Source: Chloroflexota bacterium (GTDB lineage: Bacteria > Chloroflexota > Dehalococcoidia > Bin125). Taken from it: DNA of 34,718 nt. The DNA lies in contig QGNQ01000022.1 of NCBI GenBank assembly GCA_003228175.2, positions 1-34,718 of the forward strand, in the 5' to 3' direction. The number at the start of each line of letters is the position of its first letter. Positions within the stretch are counted from its first letter, which is position 1. Position numbers and translations under genes: made by a program. Below, one piece after another: positions 17,235-25,453 of the stretch. Under the pieces are notes generated by a model. That model did no database searches and was not told where the DNA came from. It worked only from the letters and a program-made list of their open reading frames with translations.

Positions 17235-18167
17235 CTAGGGCAGGGCCAAGCCTAGCTGTCTCGCCGCCGGCGGACCCGGCCGCGGCGGCTGCGGCCGATC
17301 GACGATCCCCGCTTCCTGCCGCAGCTCGTCTACCCGCGCCGCCACCCGCTCCCGATACCGCTTCGGCGCGTACTTCTCCCCATACAGCCGCCGGTAGCCG
17401 TCCAGCAACTCCGGGTACTCCGCCCGCAGGAATCCGAAATAGTACCCCCGAAGCTCCGCGCTGAGATTGAGCACGTTCGATCCCACAAAGCAGGCCCCAT
17501 GCTCGGCCGCCGCCTGCACCGTCCGCTCCACTTGCGCCCGGTCCGCCGACAGCCCCGGCAGCAGCGGCGCCATCAGCACCCCCGCGTTGATCCCCGCATC
17601 GACCAGGCGCCGCATCGCCGCCAATCGCTGCAAAGGGGGCGCCGTCCCCGGCTCCGTCCGGCGCCAAATCTCTTCGTCCACCGTCGGCGTGCTGAAGCAC
17701 ACGCTGAGCCCCGCCCGCGCCTCCACCTCCTGCAGCAGATCGATGTCCCGCACGATCATCGGATTCTTCGTCAGCAGCGAGACTGGCGTGCGGAATCGGG
17801 CCAACTGCTCCAGCGCCGCCCGTGTCAGCCGGTACCGCCCCTCCGCCGGCTGATACGGATCCGTCGCCGTGCCCAGCGCCACCTGCTCGCGCGCCCACTT
17901 CGGCCGCGCCAGCTCACCCGCCAGCACCGCCGCCAGGTTCCGCTTCACATACACAATGCCCGTGAAGTCCTCGCCAATGCCCAGATCGAAGAACCGATGC
18001 GTCGGCCGCGCAAAGCAGTAGTGACACCCGTGCGCGCAGCCCCGATACGGATTCAGCGACCAACTGAACGGCATCCCACGCACCCGGTTCAGCGCCGACT
18101 TACACTCGATCTCGCGATACTCGACCACCGGCCCGGCCCTCCCTCGTAGGACCGGATCAGAACACAT
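17235..18167 (-). CDS. Radical SAM protein, SPL/Rv2578c-like
   Basis: The product is 310 residues from ATG 18167 (MCSDPVLRG). The Cx3Cx2C cluster motif is CAHGCHYCFAR near residues 43-53, and the surrounding GMPFSWSLNPYRGCAHGCHYCF is typical of the Rv2578c family, related to spore photoproduct lyase. TATDPYQPAEGRYRLTR and TKNPMIVRD are further family blocks. It uses a [4Fe-4S] cluster and S-adenosylmethionine to make a radical; the substrate of this subfamily is not established. The frame is open to 18290, but that would overlap the CoA-transferase gene and adds a glycine- and arginine-rich stretch. The chosen start has no strong ribosome binding site. Confidence 0.85.
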   Translation of the reverse strand: MCSDPVLRGRAGPVVEYREIECKSALNRVRGMPFSWSLNPYRGCAHGCHYCFARPTHRFFDLGIGEDFTGIVYVKRNLAAVLAGELARPKWAREQVALGTATDPYQPAEGRYRLTRAALEQLARFRTPVSLLTKNPMIVRDIDLLQEVEARAGLSVCFSTPTVDEEIWRRTEPGTAPPLQRLAAMRRLVDAGINAGVLMAPLLPGLSADRAQVERTVQAAAEHGACFVGSNVLNLSAELRGYYFGFLRAEYPELLDGYRRLYGEKYAPKRYRERVAARVDELRQEAGIVDRPQPPRPGPPAARQLGLALP

Positions 18168-18229
18168 GTTCGACCGTCCGTCAAGCGCAGCGGACGGCCA
18201 TGCACCCCGCCGTCCAGCCCAACGACCGC

Positions 18230-19453
18230 TCAGCCCAGCGTGCCGTCCGCTTCCTTCGCCGCCACCTCGTCCGCCGCCATACCGAGCCAATCCAGAAGCA
18301 CCGCCGTCGTGTCCTCGCCCAACATGCGAGTGCGCGGGTAGCCCTCAATCGGCGTCGCCGAAAAGTGCAGCGGCAGTCGATCGACCGGCTGCACCCCCAC
18401 CGCCGGATGCTCCCCCTCCGCCGTCGTGAAGTACCCGCTTGCGCGCAGCTGCGGATCGCGACGCGTCAGATCGATCCCAGTCTGCACCACGCCCGCCGGC
18501 ACCCCCGCCGCCTGGCAGCGCTCCATCACATCCACCGCCGCCTGCGCGGCCGTCCACACCGACACCGCCCGATCGATCGTCTCCATCGCCGCCACCCGCC
18601 CCGCCGCCGTCTCGTAGGCCGGCGCCCGCGCCCACGCCGGCTCCCCCATCACCTCCCGCAACGACCGCCACTGCGCGTCCGACATCACCGCAATCGCCAC
18701 CCAGTGCTCCTCCTCGCCGCCCTCCGCGTCGGGCAGCGGCAGGCACGGGTAGCAGCCGTGCGGCGCCGCCACGTCGTACGGCAACCGATTCCCCGACGCC
18801 TCCGCCTTGCCGCCGTTCACGACCAAGTCCAGCAGCGTCGGGCCCAGGAAGCTCACCCCTGTCTCGAACTGAGCCACCTCAACGCGCTGGCCCACCCCCT
18901 CCCGCCGTCGCGCCTCCAAGGCCGCCAGTACCGCCACCGCCGCATGCATCCCCGCCGCGTGATCGTTGTAGGAGAAGCCAATCCCAATGTCGTCGCGGCC
19001 CGGCACCCCGGTCAGTGCCGTCAGTCCCGACAGGGCGTGGATCGTCGGCGCGAACGTCACGAAGTTCGACCACGGCCCGCCCACACCCATCCCCGACATG
19101 CTCACAACGATCACGCCAGGATTCGCCCCCCGCAGCACCGGCTCGCTCAGCCCCCAGCGGTCCAGCACGCCCGGCGAGAAGTTCTCAATCACCACGTCCG
19201 CCCGGGCGCACAGCTCCAGCCCAATCGACCGCCCCCCGTCCGTCTCCATATTCAGCGCCAGCGATCGCTTACTCCGATTCCAGGCGATGTAATACGGCTC
19301 GTTCGGGTCCGCCCCCGCCCCCATCGCCCGCTCCGCCGTCGCCACCTTGACCACGTCCGCGCCCAGGTCCCCCAGGATTCGCGTCCCGAACGGCCCCGCC
19401 AGCACGTGCGTGAAGTCCAGCACCCGGATCCCGTCCAGAGGGCGCGCGCCCAT
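18230..19453 (-). CDS. Family III (CaiB/BaiF) CoA-transferase, catalytic subunit of a pair
   Basis: The product is 407 residues. It opens LDGIRVLDFTHVLAGPFGTRILGDLGADVVKV, the family signature. The catalytic aspartate that forms the anhydride with the acid is Asp164 in SYNDHAAGMH, aligned by eye with Asp169 of formyl-CoA transferase (GDSNSGMH). The LAALEARRREGVGQRVEVAQFE block follows. Its ATG shares one base with the stop of the upstream CoA-transferase gene (TGATG at 19451-19455), so the two are translationally coupled and probably made in equal amounts. An in-frame GTG at 19465 is an alternative start. The acid substrate is unknown. Confidence 0.9.
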   Translation of the reverse strand: MGARPLDGIRVLDFTHVLAGPFGTRILGDLGADVVKVATAERAMGAGADPNEPYYIAWNRSKRSLALNMETDGGRSIGLELCARADVVIENFSPGVLDRWGLSEPVLRGANPGVIVVSMSGMGVGGPWSNFVTFAPTIHALSGLTALTGVPGRDDIGIGFSYNDHAAGMHAAVAVLAALEARRREGVGQRVEVAQFETGVSFLGPTLLDLVVNGGKAEASGNRLPYDVAAPHGCYPCLPLPDAEGGEEEHWVAIAVMSDAQWRSLREVMGEPAWARAPAYETAAGRVAAMETIDRAVSVWTAAQAAVDVMERCQAAGVPAGVVQTGIDLTRRDPQLRASGYFTTAEGEHPAVGVQPVDRLPLHFSATPIEGYPRTRMLGEDTTAVLLDWLGMAADEVAAKEADGTLG

Positions 19454-20664
19454 CAGTCCGTCCACCCGATCGCAGACAAAACCCCGGCCAGATCCTTCGG
19501 CCCCTCGGCTACCGGATCAGCGCCCGCCTCCACCGACGGCGCCTCCGCCCTCACCCGCCACGGCGTCCCCTCCAACCGATACGGCCCCCCCGGTCCCTGC
19601 ACAGCCTCGCCACCAACCCGGTACGACTGCCACCACCCCCGCGCCGCCAGCTGCGGGTTCTCCAGCAGCAACTCCGGCGGCAGAACACGTCCGTACGGCG
19701 CATGCCGCTCCTGCGCCTCCGTAAACAACCCCTGCACCTCCCGCGTCGGCACCCAGGCCCGCATCGCCTCCATCATCCGACGCGCGTACTCCATTCGCAG
19801 CTCCGGGTCCTCCCACTTCGGGTCCAGCAGCTCCTCCGCGAACCCCTCGCCAACCAGCCACGCCAGCTGCGCCTCCATATCCGGCGTGGGCGTCACCATG
19901 ACCCCGCCGCCCTGCGCCTGCAGCACCTCGTACAGCGTCGTCCAGTGCAACGACCCCTGCCTCGGCAGCACGGGCGCCTCTGCCGGGCCCACCAACTCCC
20001 AATACCACGCGTACATCAGCACCTGCTCCAGCGCCGACGGAATCGCCTCGTGCACCGCCGCATCCACAATCTGGCCCTCGCCCGTCTCCCGCGCGTGCCG
20101 CAGCGCCGCCAGCGCCCCAATCGCCACGTACGTCCCCGACAACAGGAACGCCAGCTCACCGAACAGCTTCAGCGGCGGCGTATCCACGTCGCCCGTCGTC
20201 GCGCAAATCCCGCCCAGCGCCGACGCCACCAGATCCGGCGCAAGGTAGTCGCGCCACGGCCCCTCCCGCCCGAAGGAGCTGGACCGCACGACCACCAAGC
20301 CCGCCCGCTCCCCCACCAACGACTCCGCATCCAGCCCGCACGCCTCCAGCCGGCCGTTGTCCAACACCACATCCGCCGCGCAGGCCAGCGCCCGCAGCGT
20401 CGCCACATCCTTGTCCGACTCCGAATCGAGCGTCAGCCCTCCACGGCTGGAGCCAAAATGCGCGTACCACAACGACTCACCACCCGCCGCCCCGCCCGCA
20501 AACGGCCCTCGCCTGCGCAGCGGATCCCCGCCCGGCGGCTCCGGGCGCAGCACCGCCGCGCCCAGATCGGCCAGCAGCTTCGCCCCGTAGATCGCGCGCT
20601 CGTCCGTCAGATCCAGCACCCGCACGCCATCCAGCGCCCCAACCGGTCCCGCATCGTTGCTCAT
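19453..20664 (-). CDS. Family III CoA-transferase-like protein lacking the catalytic aspartate
   Basis: The product is 403 residues from ATG 20664 (MSNDAGPVGALDGVRVLDLTDE). An upstream GTG-type extension to 20721 is possible but unlike the family. It keeps the fold marks (RVLDLT, LLADLGAAVLR, GALAALRHARETGEGQIVDAAVHEA). At the position of the catalytic Asp, four residues before the conserved Gly, it has Phe173 (FGELAFLLSGTYVAIGALAAL). No gap is needed for this alignment. It therefore probably cannot form the acyl-enzyme and may serve as the structural half of a heteromer with the downstream protein, as described for benzylsuccinate CoA-transferase (BbsEF). Divergent from the ABC-F gene across 67 bp. 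Confidence 0.86.
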   Translation of the reverse strand: MSNDAGPVGALDGVRVLDLTDERAIYGAKLLADLGAAVLRPEPPGGDPLRRRGPFAGGAAGGESLWYAHFGSSRGGLTLDSESDKDVATLRALACAADVVLDNGRLEACGLDAESLVGERAGLVVVRSSSFGREGPWRDYLAPDLVASALGGICATTGDVDTPPLKLFGELAFLLSGTYVAIGALAALRHARETGEGQIVDAAVHEAIPSALEQVLMYAWYWELVGPAEAPVLPRQGSLHWTTLYEVLQAQGGGVMVTPTPDMEAQLAWLVGEGFAEELLDPKWEDPELRMEYARRMMEAMRAWVPTREVQGLFTEAQERHAPYGRVLPPELLLENPQLAARGWWQSYRVGGEAVQGPGGPYRLEGTPWRVRAEAPSVEAGADPVAEGPKDLAGVLSAIGWTD

Positions 20665-20731
20665 AGCTTGGCAGTCTAGCCATGCGCTCCCGCATCCCGC
20701 TCGACACTCTCCTCGGCCCAACCGCGATACG

Positions 20732-22327
20732 GTGAAGATCGTGCTCTACACCAACCGCATCTCGCAACGCTTCAAAGGCGTCACCGTCCTCGACGACGTC
20801 AGCTTCAACGTCGGCGGCGGCGAACGCGTCGGCCTCATCGGCCCCAACGGCGCCGGTAAATCCACCCTCCTTCGCATCATCGCCGGCGATTACCCGCCCG
20901 ACGAAGGCAGCGCCGGCCACCGCGCCGGCAGCCTCGGCTTCCTACAACAGGACGCCGAACTCAACAGCCGCCTGCCCCTGCTCGAAGAGATGTGGCAGGC
21001 CTTCCCCGAAGCCCGCCGGGTCGAGGAAGAACTGCAGGAGGTCGCCGCCGCCTTCGAGGACCCCACCGCCGACATCGACGCCCTCATCGCCCGCCAGGCC
21101 CAGCTCTTCGACGAGTTCGACCGCCTCGACGGCTATCGCATCGACAAGCGCATCGGCCAAGTGCTCAACGGCCTCGGCTTCGCCCCCACCGACCGCTTCA
21201 AGGCCTGTGGCGCATTCTCCGGCGGCTGGCGCATGCGCGTCGCCCTGGCCCAAGTCCTCGTCCGGCGGCCCGACCACCTCCTCCTCGACGAACCCACCAA
21301 CCACCTGGACGCCGCCGCCCGCGCCTGGATGATCGAACACATCCGCGAATACAAAGGCACCGTGCTCATCGTCTCGCACGAGACCGAATTCCTCGACGCC
21401 ACCGTCAACCGCATCATCGATCTCCGCGACGGCGACGCCACCTCCTACACCGGCAACCACACCGACTACCGGCGCCAGCGTTCCGACCAGATGGCCCAGC
21501 AGCACGTCATCGCCGGACGCCAGCAGCGGGAGATCGAACGCCAAACCCACTTCATCGATCGCTTCCGCAGCCAAGCCACCAAGGCCCGCGCCGTGCAAAG
21601 CCGGATTAAAGCCGTCGACAAGATCGAGCGCGTCCACGCCCCCACCGCCGAACGCGCCGTCCACTTCCAAATCAACGCCATTGGCCGCCCCGAGCGGGCC
21701 GTCCTCACCGTCCAGAACCTCAGCCACGCCTACGACGAACAGATCGTCCTGGTCGGCGCAAACCTGGAGATCGAACGCGGCGACAAAGTCGTCCTCGTCG
21801 GCCCCAACGGCAGCGGCAAAAGCACGCTCCTGCGCGCCCTCGCCGGCCGCATCACCCCCACTGAAGGCGACGTCGCCTGGTCTGAGCGCGCCCGCTTCGG
21901 CTACTACGACCAGCACCAGGACGAAGAACTCGACCCCACCCGCACCGTCCTCGACGAAGTCGCCGCCGTCGCCGAGAACCATTCCGACGGCGATCTGCGC
22001 AGCGTCCTCGGCCGCTTCCTCTTCCGCGGCGACGACGTCTTCAAGCCCGTCTCAGTCCTCTCCGGCGGCGAACGCTCGCGCGTCGCGCTGGCCAAGTTCC
22101 TGATCCAGCCCTCCAACGTCCTCCTTCTCGACGAACCCACCAACCACCTCGACGGCGCCACCCGCGCCCGCCTCGTCAAAGCCCTCGCCGACTACGACGG
22201 CACCATCGTCTGCGCCTCCCACGACCCCCAAATCCTGCGCCGCGTCGCCACCCGCGCCTTCGAGATCCACCAAGGCGAGTGCCACCCGCTCATGCACTGG
22301 CGCGACTGGACCCCGCCGGCGAACTAG
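20732..22327 (+). CDS. ABC-F family ATPase (ribosome-associated type)
   Basis: The product is 531 residues with two ABC domains and no membrane segments. Domain one has GPNGAGKST, FSGGWRMRVALAQVL and LLLDEPTNHLD. Domain two, from about residue 325, has GPNGSGKST, LSGGERSRVALAKFL and LLLDEPTNHLD. The linker between them (FRSQATKARAVQSRIKAVDKIERV) is the charged helical region that reaches into the ribosome in ABC-F proteins. These act in translation, either rescuing stalled ribosomes or protecting from antibiotics; which applies here is not visible. Start is GTG 20732 or GTG 20741; both have weak ribosome binding sites. Confidence 0.9.
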   Translation: MKIVLYTNRISQRFKGVTVLDDVSFNVGGGERVGLIGPNGAGKSTLLRIIAGDYPPDEGSAGHRAGSLGFLQQDAELNSRLPLLEEMWQAFPEARRVEEELQEVAAAFEDPTADIDALIARQAQLFDEFDRLDGYRIDKRIGQVLNGLGFAPTDRFKACGAFSGGWRMRVALAQVLVRRPDHLLLDEPTNHLDAAARAWMIEHIREYKGTVLIVSHETEFLDATVNRIIDLRDGDATSYTGNHTDYRRQRSDQMAQQHVIAGRQQREIERQTHFIDRFRSQATKARAVQSRIKAVDKIERVHAPTAERAVHFQINAIGRPERAVLTVQNLSHAYDEQIVLVGANLEIERGDKVVLVGPNGSGKSTLLRALAGRITPTEGDVAWSERARFGYYDQHQDEELDPTRTVLDEVAAVAENHSDGDLRSVLGRFLFRGDDVFKPVSVLSGGERSRVALAKFLIQPSNVLLLDEPTNHLDGATRARLVKALADYDGTIVCASHDPQILRRVATRAFEIHQGECHPLMHWRDWTPPAN

Positions 22328-22392
22328 AGCACGTCGGCCGCCCCGCCCCCCGCAACGCCACCCACGACCGCAGACCCTCCCCGCCGCGACCC

Positions 22393-25088
22393 TTACTCCG
22401 GCAGCACGAACTCCGGCAACGACAACGACGTCGCCCGCTCCGTGAGCACGAAGAACACGTCGTATGGCTTGATCGTCTCCAGGTCGTTCAGGAACGATGG
22501 TCCCGCCGCGCGGAACGTGCGGTAGCCGCCCCCACCGGCGTTGAGGGCGTTGTCCCAGGCGAAGATCACCGTCACCGCGCCCGCGTTGCGGAATTGCGCC
22601 ACCAGCGCCTCCGGCGTGATCGGGTTCAGCCCCGTATAGGTCACGGCCGTAAAGCCCGACGCGACGACGACGTCGTGGTCGCCCAAGTAGAGCACCGGCC
22701 CCGCCCAGCGCGTCGCCCGCGACAAGGACAGGAACAGCGGCGCGTGCGCGTCGATGCGGGTGAGGCTGTTGAGGAGCGCCAGGCCGCCCGGGCGGAACGT
22801 CTCCCAGGCCCCGTTCTTGAACTGGAACATCGCCTGCAGCGCATCCGGGTGATCCAACTGCCCCTGGATCAACGCGGGCGGCGTGCCCGGCGCGCCGTGG
22901 AAGCCCAGCGCCGCAATGCCCGCCGGCAGCGGGATGTCGCGCACCAATGCCGTCACGAGAATGTACTCGCCCAGCTGGTCGACGGTCGCCGACACCGTGC
23001 CGGCCTCGTAGTCGACCTCCGTGGGCACGGGCACCAGGCCCTCCGGGGTCACCTGGAAGTACTGCAGCCCTGCGGGGTCGCTGCCCGGCGGTCCCGGCTC
23101 ACTGGTGATGCGCACGGGGCTGTCGAGGGTCTGCGAACCGGTCTGCGCGGTCCCCAGACCGGACCCCAGTCCGTTCGGGGGCGGGCCAATCCGGATCACG
23201 ACGAGCACTTTGACCTGCGCGCCCGGTCCGGTGGCCTTCGGGAAGATCGACGGCGGCGGCAAGCCGGGGGCCGTCACCTGGGTGCCGTCGGGAAGGGTGC
23301 AGGTCGCGTTCGCCGCGACGCCCCCCGCGCAGGACGGCGGCGTGACGACCTCGATCGTCGGCGGCGGCGTGGGCTCCTCCCAGGTGATCGTCGGCACGCC
23401 CTCTTTCCAGGTCACGACCGGCCGCCGGGTCTCCGGGTTCAGGTCCAGCGGCACGTTCGTGGGCACGCCGGCGACGACGGGGAACGACGCGGTCTTCCGC
23501 GAGTGCGCGATCCGGAATTGGACGGTCTCCGCCATCGCGGGCGTGATCGTCATCGTCCATTCGCCGCCCTGGATCTGGGTGCTCCCAACCGGATTCCCGT
23601 CCTGGTTCGTCGCGATCACGAGCGCCCCATTGGGCGCGGGCGCGCCGTCGAACCGGGCCCCCGTGCCGCTGAACACAGAGGGCGGGAAGAACGGCGGGAA
23701 GAACGGCGGCAGCGGCGGCGTTGGCGCCGCCAGCGCCGTCTCCACCGTGCTCGTGTTGTCGTCGGGATTGAGGTCGTCCCCGGACGCGAAGTCTCCCTCC
23801 GTGGGCACCGAAGCCGTGTTGCTGATCGGCACCTCACGGGGGTGGTCGGCATCGATCCGTACCACAAAATTGACGGAGACCCCCCCTGGCACGCGGGACC
23901 CATCGCCGAAGATGTCTACGGAGACGGTGGGATCCAACCCCAGGAGCAGCGTGCATGTGCTGCCGGGCCCGCCGTCGCCGGCACAAACCCAGTCCAGATC
24001 CGACTGCCCCTCAAAGGGGAGCGCCAGATCGAACGGAATGAACGTCGTTCCGACCGGGACGGTCGTGGTCAGCGTTGTCTCCAGGAAGAACTCAGGGCCA
24101 GTGGTGGCAAACAGCGCATATCGGTAAAGCAGGCTCTCCCCCGGCGTCGGCGCCCCCTCGGCAACCAGCTCGGCAAACAGCCGGAGGTCGAATTGGCGAG
24201 CAGTGACCTGCTGAGTGAGGGTGACGGTATTGTTCACGGGATTCCCATCGCCGGACAGCGACGCAGTCACAAACACGGGACCACTAGGGTGGTTCCCATC
24301 GATCGTCACCGCGAAAATGGGGAATTGTAGCTCGCCCGGACCAACGGTCAGAGGAAGCGTGCAGACGCTGCCCGCGAGCGCACCGTGAGGGCAACTCCAA
24401 ACGGCAGAACCAAACCCGCTGTGAGAGAATGTGGCGTTGAACGTCGTCCCCGGCGGTACAGTGCGGTCACCGTCGTGGGGACTAGCACAAGCCCGGCAGT
24501 AGCTATCTGGAACTGCACCTCAAGCACGCTGCCAGTGAAAATCGGGGGCCGGTTGGGGAACGGCACACTGATGTCTGCATCGCCAACCGGGATGTCCACT
24601 TGGAGGTTGGGATTGCCCAGAACCTCCAAGAAGGCCGACAGCACGTTGTCCGCCGGAATCGCGTTCACCAGGAGCACCAACGGAAGCACCACCGTGCCCC
24701 CAGCCGGAACGACAGGAACCAACGCCTGCAGGGCGGGCGCATTGAGTACCCAGACCGGGTCGGACCCCGCCTGGGGGGCGGAGAGGATTTCGGCATCGGG
24801 GAAGACAAAGATGGAGACGCCCACCTTATCCGCCGCGTCGGGATTGGTCAGGGTCACCGTGTACGTGATCAGCGCCCCGGGCGCGAGCGACGTATGGCTC
24901 TCCGTCATGCTCCGGGTCAGCGGCAGCGGCTGCGCCGACGCGCCCCCCGTCACGGTCAGCAGCGCCGCGACGATCGTCGCGGCGAGCAGCAGCAGGCCGG
25001 TCAGGCCGCCCAGGAGACGCGAACGGAATCGGTGGGGCCCTTGGCCCGTATTTCCTGACAGGCTACTTGCCCCCGCCCCACACCACAA
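22393..25088 (-). pseudogene. Large secreted DUF11-like protein with C-terminal double module, single-base frameshift
   Basis: The 2696-nt region would encode about 898 residues if one base were added near 24463. The first part, from a TTG at 25088, has a signal peptide (LLGGLTGLLLLAATIVAALL, then ASAQ) and a DUF11-like beta domain (LAPGALITYTVTLTNPDAADKV). It then loses frame after VPTTVTA. The continuing frame reads TVPPGTTFNATFSHSG, then further DUF11-like repeats, a proline/phenylalanine linker, Ig-like segments, and two C-terminal copies of a roughly 75-residue module (FRPGGLALLNSLTRIDAHAP; FRAAGPSFLNDLETIKPYDV). The break is not in a homopolymer. The plus-strand C excess of the surrounding genes is missing here. 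Probably extracellular or wall-attached; function unknown. Confidence 0.8.
23681..23704. repeat. 12-bp tandem duplication encoding a Phe-Pro linker
   Basis: GGCGGGAAGAAC occurs twice in a row, in frame, inside the DUF11-like gene. On the coding strand it encodes the repeated FFPP of LPPFFPPFFPPSVFSG, between the DUF11-like repeats and the next domain. Confidence 0.85.
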
Positions 25089-25194
25089 TCACCCCGCCCC
25101 CCGCGAACAGCCCCGCCACCAGCGCCCCCAGCAGAGCCAGCGGACGCAATCCGGTGATCGGGCGGCGGGATCGAACCGGCGACGTGCGTAGCAT
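25063..25194 (-). CDS. Small membrane protein, 43 residues, hypothetical
   Basis: ATG 25194 has GGAGG four bases upstream, a better ribosome binding site than the following gene has. The product starts MLRTSPVRSRRPITGLRPL, with five arginines, then one hydrophobic helix (LALLGALVAGLFAGGGVIVV) and WGGGK. It overlaps the start of the DUF11-like gene by 26 bp in another frame, so it could be a coupled leader cistron that helps translation of the TTG-started gene. No homologue is recognised and chance is possible. Confidence 0.45.
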   Translation of the reverse strand: MLRTSPVRSRRPITGLRPLALLGALVAGLFAGGGVIVVWGGGK

Positions 25195-25347
25195 TCGGCC
25201 TCCATGATCGCCGGGCCCCTGCCCGGCGCTGGGGGTAGCCAGCCGCCGCCAGCACTCGATGCCCACACCAACGCTCGCGCCAACCGTCCCGGCCCCGTCC
25301 CCCACCATGTGAGGTGACTATCCGCCAGACCACGATACCTTGCCATC

Positions 25348-25363
25348 ACCGAGTCAACTCGGT
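25348..25363. promoter_or_regulatory. 16-bp palindrome upstream of the carboxyltransferase gene
   Basis: ACCGAGTCAACTCGGT has 7-bp arms around a CA centre. It lies 90 bp before the ATG of the acyl-CoA carboxylase gene and about 150 bp before the minus-strand small ORF. Its size and symmetry suit a TetR-family operator, a group that often controls acyl-CoA genes. The sequence is seen directly; the role is inference. Confidence 0.4.
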
Positions 25364-25453
25364 CCGGAGGCGCCCGCCGCCACACGCTGGCCTCCAGCCC
25401 CTCTCGGTCACCCGCACGCGCACCACGAACTCGGCATTACCGCAGGAGGCACC

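Noticed and set aside
18168..18290. 41-codon N-terminal extension of the radical SAM protein
   Set aside because: Overlaps the upstream CoA-transferase gene; glycine- and arginine-rich and unlike the family.
25150..25185. tRNA-like T-loop (GGTTCGATCC on the minus strand)
   Set aside because: Neither a T-stem nor an acceptor stem pairs. It lies inside the small membrane ORF, so it is chance.
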